From Diaphorobacter limosus (lineage in GTDB: Bacteria > Pseudomonadota > Gammaproteobacteria > Burkholderiales > Burkholderiaceae_C), in NCBI RefSeq assembly GCF_033100095.1, contig NZ_CP136921.1, forward strand, positions 3,995,001-4,059,000: 64,000 nucleotides of DNA, in the 5' to 3' direction. Made by a program: the position numbers and the translations under genes. Shown piece after piece: positions 18,617-28,538 of the stretch (its first letter is position 1; every line of letters starts with the position of its first letter). Under the pieces are notes generated by a model. It searched no databases and was not told the origin of the DNA. It saw only the letters and a list, made by a program, of their open reading frames with translations.

Positions 18617-20556
18617 CCCGGTTGCCCATGGCTTTCCAGGATGCGGCGGCGCTCCTGCAGCTGGCGATATCGCTGCAGTGCCGTGGGATCCTGGGCCGCG
18701 GCGGCGATGAGTGCGTTTTGCTCCTGTTTCAGCGCATCGATGAGCATGCGGTTCAGCAGGCCGCGCAGTTCGGCGCGCAGCTCGGCTTCGTCGCCCTCGG
18801 TCTGGGCGTGGCTGCCGCTCATCAGGCGCTCGGCCAGGGCCTGGCTGTCATGGCCGGCCAGAGCCTCGCGCAAAACGGCCCAGGACTGGGGGCCATGCTC
18901 GTGCAGCTGGCCCTCCAGCCACACGAACAGCGCGCCATGGGGCGCGGGCTGCTCGCGCAGCAGGCCATGGTCTTCGTGCGAAAGTTCTTCGAGAAACTGC
19001 ATGTGCGACAGCAGCAGCCGCGCCGCGTGGTCGGCGCGGCCGGCCACCGGCGTGCGCGGCAGCGGCGGTTGGGCGGGGCGCTGTTCCTCGCGGCGCCAGC
19101 GGCCGCCCTTGCCATTCCAGTCGCCGCTCTTGCGCCAGGGTCGGGTGGTCTGTGCGGTGTCGCCAGGCCATGACCCTGGCGGCTCCTGGCCCCAGGGTGG
19201 TTCGTCGCCGAACGGAGGAGCGTTGTGCGCCGCGCCGGCTGGGCCGGGGTGGCGTGCGCCGTCTTGTGCCCACAGGCTGGCCAGCTCTGTGGCTGGCAGC
19301 TGACCCAGCTCGCCCAACTCGGCCAGCAGTTGCCGCCTGAGTGCGCCATCGGGCAGGGCAGACCATAGTGGTCGCGCGTTGCTCAGCATATGGGCACGGC
19401 CCTCGGCCTGCCCTAAGTCGCAGCCTTCGCGCGCGGCGTCCAGCAGGAAGCGCGACAGCGGCATGGCCTCGCCCACATGGCGCGCAAAGGCCTCGGGGCC
19501 GTGGGCGCGGATGAAGCTGTCGGGGTCATGTTCGGAGGGCAGAAACAGAAACTTCACGCTGCGCGTGTCGCTGGCATAGGGCAGGGCGCCATCGAGCGCC
19601 TTGCGCGCCGCGCGCCGCCCGGCCGCGTCGCCATCAAAGCTGAACACCACCTGCTCGGTGAAACGAAACAGTTTGTGTACATGATCCGGCGTGCAGGCCG
19701 TGCCCAGCGTGGCCACGGCGTTGGCAAACCCCAGCTGGGCCAGGGCCACCACGTCCATGTAGCCCTCGGTGACCAGGGCGTAGCCCATCTCGCGGATCGC
19801 CTGACGCGCCTCGAACAGGCCGTAGAGCTCGCGCCCCTTGTGGAATACCGGTGTCTCGGGCGAGTTCAGGTACTTGGGCTTGTCGTCGCCCAGCACGCGC
19901 CCGCCAAAGCCTATGCATTCGCCCTTCACGTTACGGATGGGGAACATCACCCGGTCGCGAAAGCGGTCGTAGCGTTTGCCGTCCTCGGCATTCACGATCA
20001 CCAGGCCGCTTTCTTCGAGCAACGGGCTGTCGTATTCCGGGAACACGCTGGCCAGGCCGCGCCAGCCTTCGGGCGCGTAACCCAGGCCATAGCGACTGGC
20101 GATCTGGCCCGATACACCCCGACCCTTGAAGTACTGGATGGCGCGCGGACTGTCGCGCAGATGCTTGCGCCAGGCCTCGCCGGCCTTCTCCAGCACGTCG
20201 GTCAGGGTGGCCTGTTTCTGCCGCTGGGCTGCGGCGCGCTCGCGATCCTGGGGTGACTGGTCGTCCTGCGGCACCTGCATACCGGTCTGCTGGGCCAGAT
20301 CCTGCACCGCTTCGACAAAGCCCATGCCGGCATGGTCCATCAGGAAACCAATGGCGTTGCCGTTCTTGCCGCAGCCAAAGCAGTGGTAGAACTGTTTGGA
20401 CGGGCTGACGCTGAACGAGGGCGACTTTTCCCCATGAAAAGGGCACAGCCCCATGAAGTTGGCGCCGCTTTTTTTCAGCTGCACATAGCGGCCGACGATA
20501 TCGACCACGTCGACGCGCGCAAGCAACTCCTGGATGAACGACTGGGGGATGGACAC
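18610..20556 (-). CDS. dnaG: DNA primase DnaG
   Basis: Makes RNA primers at the replication fork; 648 residues. N-terminal zinc-binding domain has Cys38, His41, Cys59, Cys62 (CPFHGEKSPSFSVSPSKQFYHCFGC region). The catalytic core carries RYGLGYAPEGW, FGGRVL, the TOPRIM motifs EGYMDV and FDGDAAGRRAA with DPDSF. A Pro/Gly/Trp-rich linker (PPFGDEPPWGQEPPGSWPG) of low complexity leads to the C-terminal helicase-binding domain (FLEELSHED to the end). Start is GTG 20556. It is followed on the same strand by rpoD and divergent from an acyl-CoA synthetase gene. Confidence 0.96.
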   Translation of the reverse strand: MSIPQSFIQELLARVDVVDIVGRYVQLKKSGANFMGLCPFHGEKSPSFSVSPSKQFYHCFGCGKNGNAIGFLMDHAGMGFVEAVQDLAQQTGMQVPQDDQSPQDRERAAAQRQKQATLTDVLEKAGEAWRKHLRDSPRAIQYFKGRGVSGQIASRYGLGYAPEGWRGLASVFPEYDSPLLEESGLVIVNAEDGKRYDRFRDRVMFPIRNVKGECIGFGGRVLGDDKPKYLNSPETPVFHKGRELYGLFEARQAIREMGYALVTEGYMDVVALAQLGFANAVATLGTACTPDHVHKLFRFTEQVVFSFDGDAAGRRAARKALDGALPYASDTRSVKFLFLPSEHDPDSFIRAHGPEAFARHVGEAMPLSRFLLDAAREGCDLGQAEGRAHMLSNARPLWSALPDGALRRQLLAELGELGQLPATELASLWAQDGARHPGPAGAAHNAPPFGDEPPWGQEPPGSWPGDTAQTTRPWRKSGDWNGKGGRWRREEQRPAQPPLPRTPVAGRADHAARLLLSHMQFLEELSHEDHGLLREQPAPHGALFVWLEGQLHEHGPQSWAVLREALAGHDSQALAERLMSGSHAQTEGDEAELRAELRGLLNRMLIDALKQEQNALIAAAAQDPTALQRYRQLQERRRILESHGQPGS

Positions 20557-20653
20557 GGGGCTATTTTCTCTCAGCCTCTTGCCCGCGCGCTCAGTTCGGC
20601 GTCAGGCGGGTTTGTTGTAATCGGGGGTACTGAATTTTTGCTTCGGAGTTTCC

Positions 20654-22306
20654 ATGACCGCCAACCACATGTACGACCAGAACCTGTCACGCAACGCGGC
20701 CAACCACGCCCCGCTGTCGCCCCTGTCCTTCATCGAGCGCACGGCCGAGGTTTACCCAGAGCGCCTGGCCATCGTCCATGGCGAGCTGCGCCAGACCTGG
20801 GCCCAGACCTACGCGCGCTGCCGTCGCCTGGCCAGCAGCCTGCAGCGCGCCGGCATAGCCAAGAACGACACCGTGGCGGTGATGCTGCCCAACACTCCGC
20901 CCATGGTGGAGGCGCATTTCGGTGTGCCCATGGCCGGCGCCGTGCTCAACGCGCTGAACACGCGCCTGGACCCCGAGACCATCGCCTTCATGCTGGATCA
21001 CGGCGAGGCCAAGGCGGTGATCGTCGATCCCGAGTTCGCCACCGTCATTGCCAAGGCGCTTACGCTGCGCCAGTCCAAGGCGCCGTTGCTGCTGATCGAC
21101 GTGGAGGACGAGGTCTATGGCGCGGCCGAGCTGCGCGTGGGCCAGCAGACCTACGAGGAGTTTCTGGCCGCGGGCGACCCCCAGTTCGCCTGGGAGCTGC
21201 CGGGCGACGAGTGGGATGCCATCGCCCTCAACTACACGTCAGGCACCACCGGCAACCCCAAGGGCGTGGTCTACCACCACCGCGGCGCCACCATCAACGC
21301 CATCAGCAACGTGCTGGAGTGGGACATGCCCAAGCATGCCGTGTATCTGTGGACCCTGCCCATGTTCCACTGCAATGGCTGGTGCTTCCCGTGGACGGTG
21401 GCGGCGCGTGCCGGCGTCAACGTCTGCCTGCGCCGCGTCGAGGCACAGGCCATCTTTGATGCCATGCGCAAGCATGGTGTCACGCATTACTGCAGCGCAC
21501 CCATCGTGCATGGCCTGCTGGTGAATGCCCCGGCCGCCATGAAGGCCGGCGTGCCGGCGGGCATCAAGGCCATGGTGGCCGGCGCCGCGCCGCCGGCCTC
21601 GATGATCGAGGGCATGGAAAAACTCGGCTTCGACCTGACCCATGTCTACGGCCTGACCGAGGTCTATGGCCCGGCCACGGTGTGCGCCAAGCACGACGCC
21701 TGGGGCGATCTGGACATCGGCGAGCGTGCCCGCCTGAACGCGCGCCAGGGCGTGCGCTACCACCTGCAGCGCGCGGCCGCCGTGCTCGACCCCGAGACCA
21801 TGCAGAGCGTGCCGCACGACGGCGAGACCATGGGCGAGATCATGTTCCGCGGCAACATCGCCATGAAGGGCTACCTGAAGAACCCCCAGGCGACCGAAGA
21901 GGCCTTCCGCGGTGGCTGGTTCCATTCGGGCGACCTGGCCGTGCAGTACCCCGACGGCTACATCAAGATCAAGGATCGCAGCAAGGACATCATCATCTCG
22001 GGCGGCGAGAACATCTCCTCCATCGAGGTGGAAGACGTGCTGTATCGCCACCCCGACGTGCTGGCCGCCGCCGTGGTCGCCAGGCCCGATCCGAAGTGGG
22101 GGGAGACGCCCTGCGCCTTCGTCGAGCTGAAGGCCGGCGCCCAGACCACGCCCGAGGACATCGTGGCGCATTGCAAGCAGCACCTGGCCGGCTTCAAGGT
22201 GCCGCGCGCCGTGGTGTTTGGCGAGCTGCCCAAGACCAGCACCGGCAAGATCCAGAAGTTTGAACTGCGCAAGCAGGCCGGGTCGGCAGCGGCCATCAAC
22301 GTCTGA
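20654..22306 (+). CDS. Acyl-CoA synthetase (AMP-forming)
   Basis: Activates a carboxylic acid to its CoA thioester through an acyl-adenylate; 550 residues. Motifs are the P-loop-like YTSGTTGNPKGVVYHHRG (near residue 194), YGLTEVYGPATVC, the hinge/adenylate motif GWFHSGDLAVQYPDGYIKIKDRSKDIIISGGENISS, and the C-terminal catalytic Lys in KTSTGKIQKFELR. The WTLPMFHCNGWCFPW segment is typical of the medium-chain/DmdB-like subgroup rather than acetyl-CoA synthetase. The acid used in vivo is not evident. It ends at a short repeat shared with the convergent DpkA-like gene. Confidence 0.88.
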   Translation: MTANHMYDQNLSRNAANHAPLSPLSFIERTAEVYPERLAIVHGELRQTWAQTYARCRRLASSLQRAGIAKNDTVAVMLPNTPPMVEAHFGVPMAGAVLNALNTRLDPETIAFMLDHGEAKAVIVDPEFATVIAKALTLRQSKAPLLLIDVEDEVYGAAELRVGQQTYEEFLAAGDPQFAWELPGDEWDAIALNYTSGTTGNPKGVVYHHRGATINAISNVLEWDMPKHAVYLWTLPMFHCNGWCFPWTVAARAGVNVCLRRVEAQAIFDAMRKHGVTHYCSAPIVHGLLVNAPAAMKAGVPAGIKAMVAGAAPPASMIEGMEKLGFDLTHVYGLTEVYGPATVCAKHDAWGDLDIGERARLNARQGVRYHLQRAAAVLDPETMQSVPHDGETMGEIMFRGNIAMKGYLKNPQATEEAFRGGWFHSGDLAVQYPDGYIKIKDRSKDIIISGGENISSIEVEDVLYRHPDVLAAAVVARPDPKWGETPCAFVELKAGAQTTPEDIVAHCKQHLAGFKVPRAVVFGELPKTSTGKIQKFELRKQAGSAAAINV

Positions 22307-22362
22307 TTTTGATAGCTGTTAGCGCTTGATGGGCGGGCGCTAGAGCCATATTTTGTCAAAAC
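22306..22362 (+). repeat. Short interspersed repeat, copy 5
   Basis: The best-preserved copy: TTTTGATAGCTGTTAGCGCT, spacer, GGGCGCTAGAGCCATATTTTG. Its outer ends TTTTGA and TCAAAA are themselves complementary. It fills the space between two convergent genes. Confidence 0.75.
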
Positions 22363-23408
22363 TACGCCTGCGCCAGGCGCTGCAATTCGGCCCAGGTGGC
22401 GGCCGGTAGCGCAACGCCTTCGCGCAGCGACTGCGCCCGCTGGCGGTAGCGGCGCTCGCCGGGCAGGCGCTGCTGACCGGCCCCGGCCATGGCCCGCACC
22501 AGGTCTTCGCAGCGCTGGGCAAACCCACGCCCCTGGCTCTTGGCCGGGTCTATGGCGATGATCAGCTCGCCCGTGTGCGGGGTTTGTGCGCCGGAGTGGC
22601 CGCGCCAGTCGAACTCGAACGAAAAATGGCCACCCGTGAGCGCCGCGGCCAGCAGCTCCACCATCATCGACAGGGCCGAGCCCTTGTAGCTGCTGTGCAG
22701 GCCGCCAAAGGGCAGTAGCGCACCGCCGTCCAGCACGGCGCGCGGGTCGGTCGTTGGCTGGCCATTGCAGTCCACGCCAAACCCCTCGGGCAGTGGCCGG
22801 CCCTCGCGCGCCGCAATCTGCACATCGCCATGGGCCATGGCGCTGGTGGCCAGGTCGAACACCAGAGGGTCATGGCCGGCGCGCGGCGCGGCGAAGGCGA
22901 TGGGGTTGGTGCCAAACAGCGCCTTGGTGCCGCCGCTGGGCACCACGCAGGCCATGCTGTTGACCAGGGCCAGCGCCACCAGACCGTCGCGCGCCAGCGG
23001 CTCGACGTCGGGCCACAGGGCAGCAAAATGGTGCGAGTTGTGGATCGCCAGCAGCGCGATGCCGTTGGCACGCGCCTTGGCCACCAGGGCGTCGTAGGCC
23101 ATCATGTAGGCCGGCTGGGCAAAGCCATTGCACGCATCCACCGACAGAAAGCCTGGCGCCATGTCCTGCACCCGGGGTATGGCGTGGCCGTCCACCCAAC
23201 CGCTGGCCAGCGTGGAAAGGTAGCCGGGAATGCGAAACACGCCATGGCTGTGCGCGCCGTCGCGCTCGGCGCTGGCACAGTTGTCGGCCAGCACGGCGGC
23301 GACGGCGGCGCTGGTGCCGTGGCGTTCGAAGATGTGCGCCAGCGTCGTGCGCAGGGTGTCGAAGGGGATGTGCTCTGTCGGCGTGAGGTGGGCGTGTTTG
23401 GTGTTCAT
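22362..23408 (-). CDS. dpkA: Delta1-piperideine-2-carboxylate / Delta1-pyrroline-2-carboxylate reductase
   Basis: NADPH-dependent imine reductase of the Ldh2/malate-lactate dehydrogenase fold, giving L-pipecolate or L-proline from the cyclic imines formed in D-lysine, D-proline or hydroxyproline breakdown. The 348-residue product has CASAERDGAHSHGVFRIPGYLSTLASGWVDG, AIHNSHHFAALWPDVEPLA, NSMACVVPSGGTKALFGTNPIAFAAPR and DLATSAMAHGDVQIA, close to Pseudomonas DpkA as I recall it rather than to malate dehydrogenase. The glycine-Lys motif is GGLHSSYKGSALSMMVELLA, a few residues longer than the GGHKGS form in DpkA. ATG 23408 is used because homology does not extend further upstream. Neighbours give no pathway hint. 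Confidence 0.78.
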   Translation of the reverse strand: MNTKHAHLTPTEHIPFDTLRTTLAHIFERHGTSAAVAAVLADNCASAERDGAHSHGVFRIPGYLSTLASGWVDGHAIPRVQDMAPGFLSVDACNGFAQPAYMMAYDALVAKARANGIALLAIHNSHHFAALWPDVEPLARDGLVALALVNSMACVVPSGGTKALFGTNPIAFAAPRAGHDPLVFDLATSAMAHGDVQIAAREGRPLPEGFGVDCNGQPTTDPRAVLDGGALLPFGGLHSSYKGSALSMMVELLAAALTGGHFSFEFDWRGHSGAQTPHTGELIIAIDPAKSQGRGFAQRCEDLVRAMAGAGQQRLPGERRYRQRAQSLREGVALPAATWAELQRLAQA

Positions 23409-23464
23409 GTGTGGTGAGGGTGGCGCTGTATCTGCACAGCCTAAACCCAATACCTGCTGAACCA

Positions 23465-24541
23465 TCAATCCACCAGCGCCACACCCTTCACCTGGGCAAA
23501 CACTGTGTCCCCAACGGCCAGCGCCAGTTGCTGACACGAGCGCCGGGTGATGCGTGCCAGCAGCGCCGTACCCGCGGCGTCCAGCGCCACCAGCATCTGG
23601 CCCGGGCTGTCTTCGGCCAGCTGCGTGATGCGTGCCGGCAGCAGGTTCAGGATGCTGCTGTCGGTGGCGCGTGTACGTGCCAGGCTGACATCGCGCGCCA
23701 GCACGCGCAGGCGCACGGCTTCGCCCGCTACATATTGCTGGGTAGCGATCAGGTGCAGCCGGCCGCCGCTGAAGGCCACGCTGAGCAGGTGATCGTGCGC
23801 ATCGTGCGCCAGCACCTGTGCCTGCACCAGTGCAGCGGCCGTGTCGCCATGGGACAGGGGCAGATCCAGGCGCGTCATCAGCTCGGCCGTGGGGCCCTGG
23901 ACTTTGACGTGGCCGGCCTGCAGCAGTACCAGGTGCGATGCCAGGCGCGCGACTTCGTCGGGGGAGTGGCTGACGTAGAGCATCGGGATGTCCAGGCTGC
24001 GCTGCAGGCGCTCCAGATATGGCAGCACCTCGGCCTTGCGCGCTGCGTCCAGCGCGGCCAGGGGCTCGTCCATGAGCAGCAGGCGTGGGCTGGCGGCGAG
24101 GGCTCGGGCAATGGCCACGCGCTGGCGCTCGCCGCCCGACAGCGTGTGCGGCATGCGCGCCAGCATTGCAGACAGCCCGAGCAGCTCGACGGCCTGATCC
24201 AGCGACACGCGTCGGCGCTCGGGCGCCAGGCGGCGCAGGCCGTATTCCATGTTCTGCCGCACGTTCAGATGGGCAAACAGGCTGGCTTCCTGGAACACAT
24301 AGCCCAGCTGGCGTTTGTGCGTGGGCAGCCACAGGCCGGCCGCATCGTCCTGCCACGGTTGGCCGTTGACCTCGACGCGGCCCGTGGTGCGTTCCAGCCC
24401 GGCGATGGCGCGCAGGCAGGTGGTCTTGCCGCAGCCTGATGGCCCAAACAGCGCCGTCACGCCCTGGCTGGGCAGTTGCAGGTCTACGTCGAGCAGGAAG
24501 TCGGGGCGTTGCAGGCGCAGACGCGCGTTGATGCCGGTCAT
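23465..24541 (-). CDS. modC: Molybdate ABC transporter ATP-binding protein ModC
   Basis: ATPase of molybdate import, 358 residues. Walker [10 protein letters not shown] at 33-41, Q-loop in [17 protein letters not shown], signature [19 protein letters not shown], Walker [13 protein letters not shown], switch His in [15 protein letters not shown]-terminal TOBE/Mop domain ([26 protein letters not shown] to [12 protein letters not shown]) binds molybdate. The start ATG 24541 overlaps the stop of modB by 4 bp, so the two are translationally coupled. Confidence 0.95.
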   Translation of the reverse strand: MTGINARLRLQRPDFLLDVDLQLPSQGVTALFGPSGCGKTTCLRAIAGLERTTGRVEVNGQPWQDDAAGLWLPTHKRQLGYVFQEASLFAHLNVRQNMEYGLRRLAPERRRVSLDQAVELLGLSAMLARMPHTLSGGERQRVAIARALAASPRLLLMDEPLAALDAARKAEVLPYLERLQRSLDIPMLYVSHSPDEVARLASHLVLLQAGHVKVQGPTAELMTRLDLPLSHGDTAAALVQAQVLAHDAHDHLLSVAFSGGRLHLIATQQYVAGEAVRLRVLARDVSLARTRATDSSILNLLPARITQLAEDSPGQMLVALDAAGTALLARITRRSCQQLALAVGDTVFAQVKGVALVD

Positions 24542-25218
24542 TGCAGCCGCCCCTTGGGCTGCAGCCAATGCAGCGCCATCAGCACGACGAAGGCGAATGC
24601 CACCATGCCGCCCGCGAGCCAATGTGCCTGGGCGTACTCCATGGCCTCCACATGGTCGTAGATCTGCACCGACACCACGCGTGTCTTGCCCGGGATGTTG
24701 CCGCCCAGCATCAGCACCACGCCAAACTCGCCCACGGTGTGGGCAAAGCTCAGCACCGCGGCGGTGATGAAGCCCGGGCGCGCCAGCGGCAGGGCGACGG
24801 TGAAGAAACGATCGAGCGGCCCCGCGCCCAGGGCCGCGGCCACTTCCAGCGGGCGCCGGCCCATGGATTCGAACGCGCGCTGCAGCGGCTGAACGGCAAA
24901 CGGCAGTGAATACACGATGGAGCCAACGACCAGGCCCCAGAAGGTAAAGGGCAGGCGGCCCCAGCCCAGCGACTCGGTGAGCCGCCCCACCGGGCCACTG
25001 GGGCCCATCAGCACCAGCAGGTAGAACCCGATCACCGTGGGAGGCAGCACCAGCGGCAGCGCCACTACGGCCCCTACCGGGCCGCGCCAGCGCGAGGGTG
25101 TGTGCGCCAGCCACCAGGCAATCGGCGTGCACAGCACCAGCAGCAGCACGGTGGTGATGCCGGCCAGCTCCAGCGTGAGCCGGATGGCAGACCAGTCTTC
25201 GGGGGACAGCAATGGCAA
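24538..25218 (-). CDS. modB: Molybdate ABC transporter permease ModB
   Basis: Inner-membrane channel of the molybdate importer, 226 residues with about five TM helices ([41 protein letters not shown] and others). The coupling-helix EAA-like region is [27 protein letters not shown], and [22 protein letters not shown] is highly typical of ModB. The apparent start is TTG 25218, as no ATG lies near the homologous N-terminus. It stands 25 bp after modA. Confidence 0.93.
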   Translation of the reverse strand: MPLLSPEDWSAIRLTLELAGITTVLLLVLCTPIAWWLAHTPSRWRGPVGAVVALPLVLPPTVIGFYLLVLMGPSGPVGRLTESLGWGRLPFTFWGLVVGSIVYSLPFAVQPLQRAFESMGRRPLEVAAALGAGPLDRFFTVALPLARPGFITAAVLSFAHTVGEFGVVLMLGGNIPGKTRVVSVQIYDHVEAMEYAQAHWLAGGMVAFAFVVLMALHWLQPKGRLQ

Positions 25219-25243
25219 GGTTTTGCGGGTGGTGGTCGGCGGG

Positions 25244-26044
<801 letters not shown>

Positions 26045-26052
26045 TCAAAGGC

Positions 26053-26829
26053 ATGATGCCGCCCATGCAGCAATCCGAATCCTTGGTGAATGCCCTGGGG
26101 CATGGCATGGTCGACAAGCGCATCGACATCCTGCGCCAGATAGGGCAGGGCGGTTCCATCTCGCAGGCCGCGCGCGCTGCGGGCGTCAGCTACAAGGCCG
26201 CCTGGCAGGCGCTGGACACGCTGACCAACCTGGCCGGCGTGACCCTGGTCGAACGCGTGGTGGGCGGCGCGGGTGGTGGCGGCGCGCGGCTCACGCCCGC
26301 GGCCGAGCAGTTGCTGGCCGCGGCCGACGCCGTGCGCCAGGCGCGCGTGTCGGCATTGGCGCAGCTGGAGGGCGGCGGCGCAGACCTGGCCGTGGCGCGG
26401 CTGTCGCTGCGCACCAGCATGCGCAATCAGTGGCCGTGCATCGTGCAGGACATGCGATCTTGTGGTCAGATCGTGCGCGTGCACCTGTGTGGCGTGGGCC
26501 CTGCGGCCGCCGGCCTGGCGGTGACTGCGCGCATCACGCTGGAGAGCGCGGAACTGCTGGGCCTGCTTGCGGGTGTGCCGGTGCAGGCGCTGTGCAAGGC
26601 CACGGCGGTACATGTGCTGGCGGCCACCAAGGCGCCGGTGCCGGCAGGCGGCAACCAATGGCCAGGCCGGGCCAGTCGCGTGTCGCGCGGCGAGCTGGGC
26701 GACGAGGTGGCTGTGCAGCTGGATGCAGGCGTGCAGATGGTGGGCTTTGCCGCGCCGGACTCGGGTCTGCGGGCACGCTCACGCGTGGTGCTGGTCATCG
26801 ATGAGTCGGCCGTTGTTCTGGCGGTTTGA
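26053..26829 (+). CDS. modE: Molybdate-responsive transcriptional regulator ModE
   Basis: Regulator of molybdate uptake, 258 residues from the first ATG. The N-terminal winged helix is of LysR-like type (ILRQIGQGGSISQAARAAGVSYKAAWQALDTLTNLAGVTLVER). After a long linker helix come two TOBE/Mop-like segments (SARITLESAELLGLL-like TARITLES and LGDEVAVQLDAGVQMVGFAAPDSGL). ATGs at 26053, 26056 and 26065 are all possible; AAAGG at 26046-26050 favours the second or third. It is divergent from modA with the palindrome between them. Confidence 0.88.
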   Translation: MMPPMQQSESLVNALGHGMVDKRIDILRQIGQGGSISQAARAAGVSYKAAWQALDTLTNLAGVTLVERVVGGAGGGGARLTPAAEQLLAAADAVRQARVSALAQLEGGGADLAVARLSLRTSMRNQWPCIVQDMRSCGQIVRVHLCGVGPAAAGLAVTARITLESAELLGLLAGVPVQALCKATAVHVLAATKAPVPAGGNQWPGRASRVSRGELGDEVAVQLDAGVQMVGFAAPDSGLRARSRVVLVIDESAVVLAV

Positions 26830-26993
26830 ACTATCACGAAAAGGCCGGGCGTGTAATGAGTTGCGTCGGTTTAGGCGTTTGTACGTAGGCATTTCTCCCG
26901 TTCAAATTCCGAGCTTGCGCCCCATATGATGCGCCGCAACATATACAAGGAGAAAGCCGTCGCGCACCGCCGTGCGCGGCGTGCTTGGTGGCA

Positions 26994-27767
26994 ATGAGCG
27001 ACGACGTCATACTGAAAACATCCCACCTGACCAAGGAATTCAAGGGCTTCACGGCTGTGAGCGACGTGAACCTGAGCGTGCGCCGCGGCTCCATCCACGC
27101 GCTGATCGGCCCTAACGGCGCGGGCAAGACTACCTGCTTCAACCTGCTGACCAAATTCCTGGTGCCAACCTCGGGCAGCATCGTCTTCAACGGCACCGAC
27201 ATCACCAACGAGCAGCCGGCGCAGATCGCGCGCCGCGGCGTCATCCGCTCGTTCCAGATCTCGGCCGTGTTCCCGCACCTCACGCTGATGGAGAACGTGC
27301 GCCTGGGCCTGCAGCGCAAGCTGGGCACCTCGTTCCATTTCTGGCGCAGCCAAAGTTCGCTGAACCAGCTCAACGATCGCGCTGTCCAGTTGCTGGCCGA
27401 GGTGGGCCTGGAAGAGATGGCCGACGAGGTCACGGTGAACCTGCCATATGGCCAAAAGCGCGCGCTGGAGATTGCCACCACACTGGGCATGGAGCCCGAG
27501 CTGATGCTGCTCGACGAGCCCACCCAGGGCATGGGCCACGAGGACGTGGACCGCGTCACGCAGCTCATCAAGAAAGTGTCGGCCGGCCGCACCATCCTGA
27601 TGGTGGAGCACAACATGAAGGTCATCTCCACGATCGCCGACCGGATCACGGTGCTGCAGCGCGGCGCCGTGCTGGCCGAAGGCAATTACGAAGAAGTCTC
27701 GAACAACCCGCAAGTGATGGAAGCCTACATGGGCACGACCGACGGCGAACTGCAGGGGGCGCACTGA
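26994..27767 (+). CDS. livG: Branched-chain amino acid-type ABC transporter ATPase (LivG)
   Basis: First ATPase of the five-gene importer, 257 residues. Walker A GPNGAGKTT at 39-47, Q-loop in IRSFQISAVFPHLTLMENV, signature-like NLPYGQKRALEIATTLG, Walker B LMLLDEPTQGMGHED, switch VEHNMKVI. The AKEFKGF... and EQPAQIARRGVIRSFQ regions are LivG type. ATG 26994 is chosen (MSDDVILKTSHL). It stands 2 bp upstream of livF. The ligand is not fixed by sequence; such HAAT importers also take aromatic acids or urea. Confidence 0.88.
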   Translation: MSDDVILKTSHLTKEFKGFTAVSDVNLSVRRGSIHALIGPNGAGKTTCFNLLTKFLVPTSGSIVFNGTDITNEQPAQIARRGVIRSFQISAVFPHLTLMENVRLGLQRKLGTSFHFWRSQSSLNQLNDRAVQLLAEVGLEEMADEVTVNLPYGQKRALEIATTLGMEPELMLLDEPTQGMGHEDVDRVTQLIKKVSAGRTILMVEHNMKVISTIADRITVLQRGAVLAEGNYEEVSNNPQVMEAYMGTTDGELQGAH

Positions 27768-27768
27768 C

Positions 27769-28482
27769 ATGGCAGGCACTCCCGCTCTGGAAATCAAGGG
27801 CCTTGAGGCCTGGTACGGCGAATCGCATGTGCTGCATGGCGTGGACATGGTGGTGCAGCCCGGCGAGGTGGTCACGCTGCTGGGGCGCAACGGCGCCGGA
27901 CGCACCTCCACGCTGCGCGCCATCATGGGCCTGACCGGTGCGCGCAAGGGCTCGATCAAGGTCTATGGCACCGAGACCATAGACATGGCCACGCACCGCA
28001 TCGCGCACCTGGGCCTGGGCTATTGCCCGGAAGAGCGCGGCATCTTCTCCAGCCTGTCTTGTGAGGAGAACCTGCTGCTGCCGCCCGCGCTCAAGACCGG
28101 CCAGGCCGGCATGTCGGTCGATGAAATCTACGCCATGTTCCCCAACTTGGCCGAGCGCAAGAACAGCCAGGGCACGCGCCTGTCCGGCGGGGAGCAGCAG
28201 ATGCTGGCCGTGGCCCGCATCCTGCGCACCGGCGCCAAGCTGCTGCTGCTCGACGAGATCTCCGAAGGCCTGGCTCCGGTCATCGTGCAGGCCCTGGCGC
28301 GCATGATCACCACGCTGCGCGCCAAGGGCTACACGGTGGTCATGGTGGAGCAGAACTTCCGCTTTGCCGCGCCCCTGGCCGACCGCTTCTACGTCATGGA
28401 GCATGGCCGTATCGTTGAAAAGTTCGAGGCCTCCGAGCTGCAGGCCAAGATGCCCGTGCTCAATCAGCTGCTGGGCGTTTGA
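27769..28482 (+). CDS. livF: Branched-chain amino acid-type ABC transporter ATPase (LivF) with Arg in Walker A
   Basis: Second ATPase of the importer, 237 residues. The Walker A is GRNGAGRTS at 39-47: position 45, the usual Lys that contacts the ATP phosphates, is Arg. All other elements look intact: Q-loop region YCPEERGIFSSLS, signature LSGGEQQMLAVAR (near 138), Walker B LLLLDEISEGLAP, switch VEQNFRFA (His often replaced by Gln in LivF). The frame is open and the codons around Arg45 are unambiguous. It is sandwiched between livG and the binding-protein gene. Confidence 0.88.
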   Translation: MAGTPALEIKGLEAWYGESHVLHGVDMVVQPGEVVTLLGRNGAGRTSTLRAIMGLTGARKGSIKVYGTETIDMATHRIAHLGLGYCPEERGIFSSLSCEENLLLPPALKTGQAGMSVDEIYAMFPNLAERKNSQGTRLSGGEQQMLAVARILRTGAKLLLLDEISEGLAPVIVQALARMITTLRAKGYTVVMVEQNFRFAAPLADRFYVMEHGRIVEKFEASELQAKMPVLNQLLGV

Positions 28483-28538
28483 GCCCCGATTTGGCAGCGC
28501 AAGATTCGATTTCTGACCACCAAGAGAAGGAGAGATAC

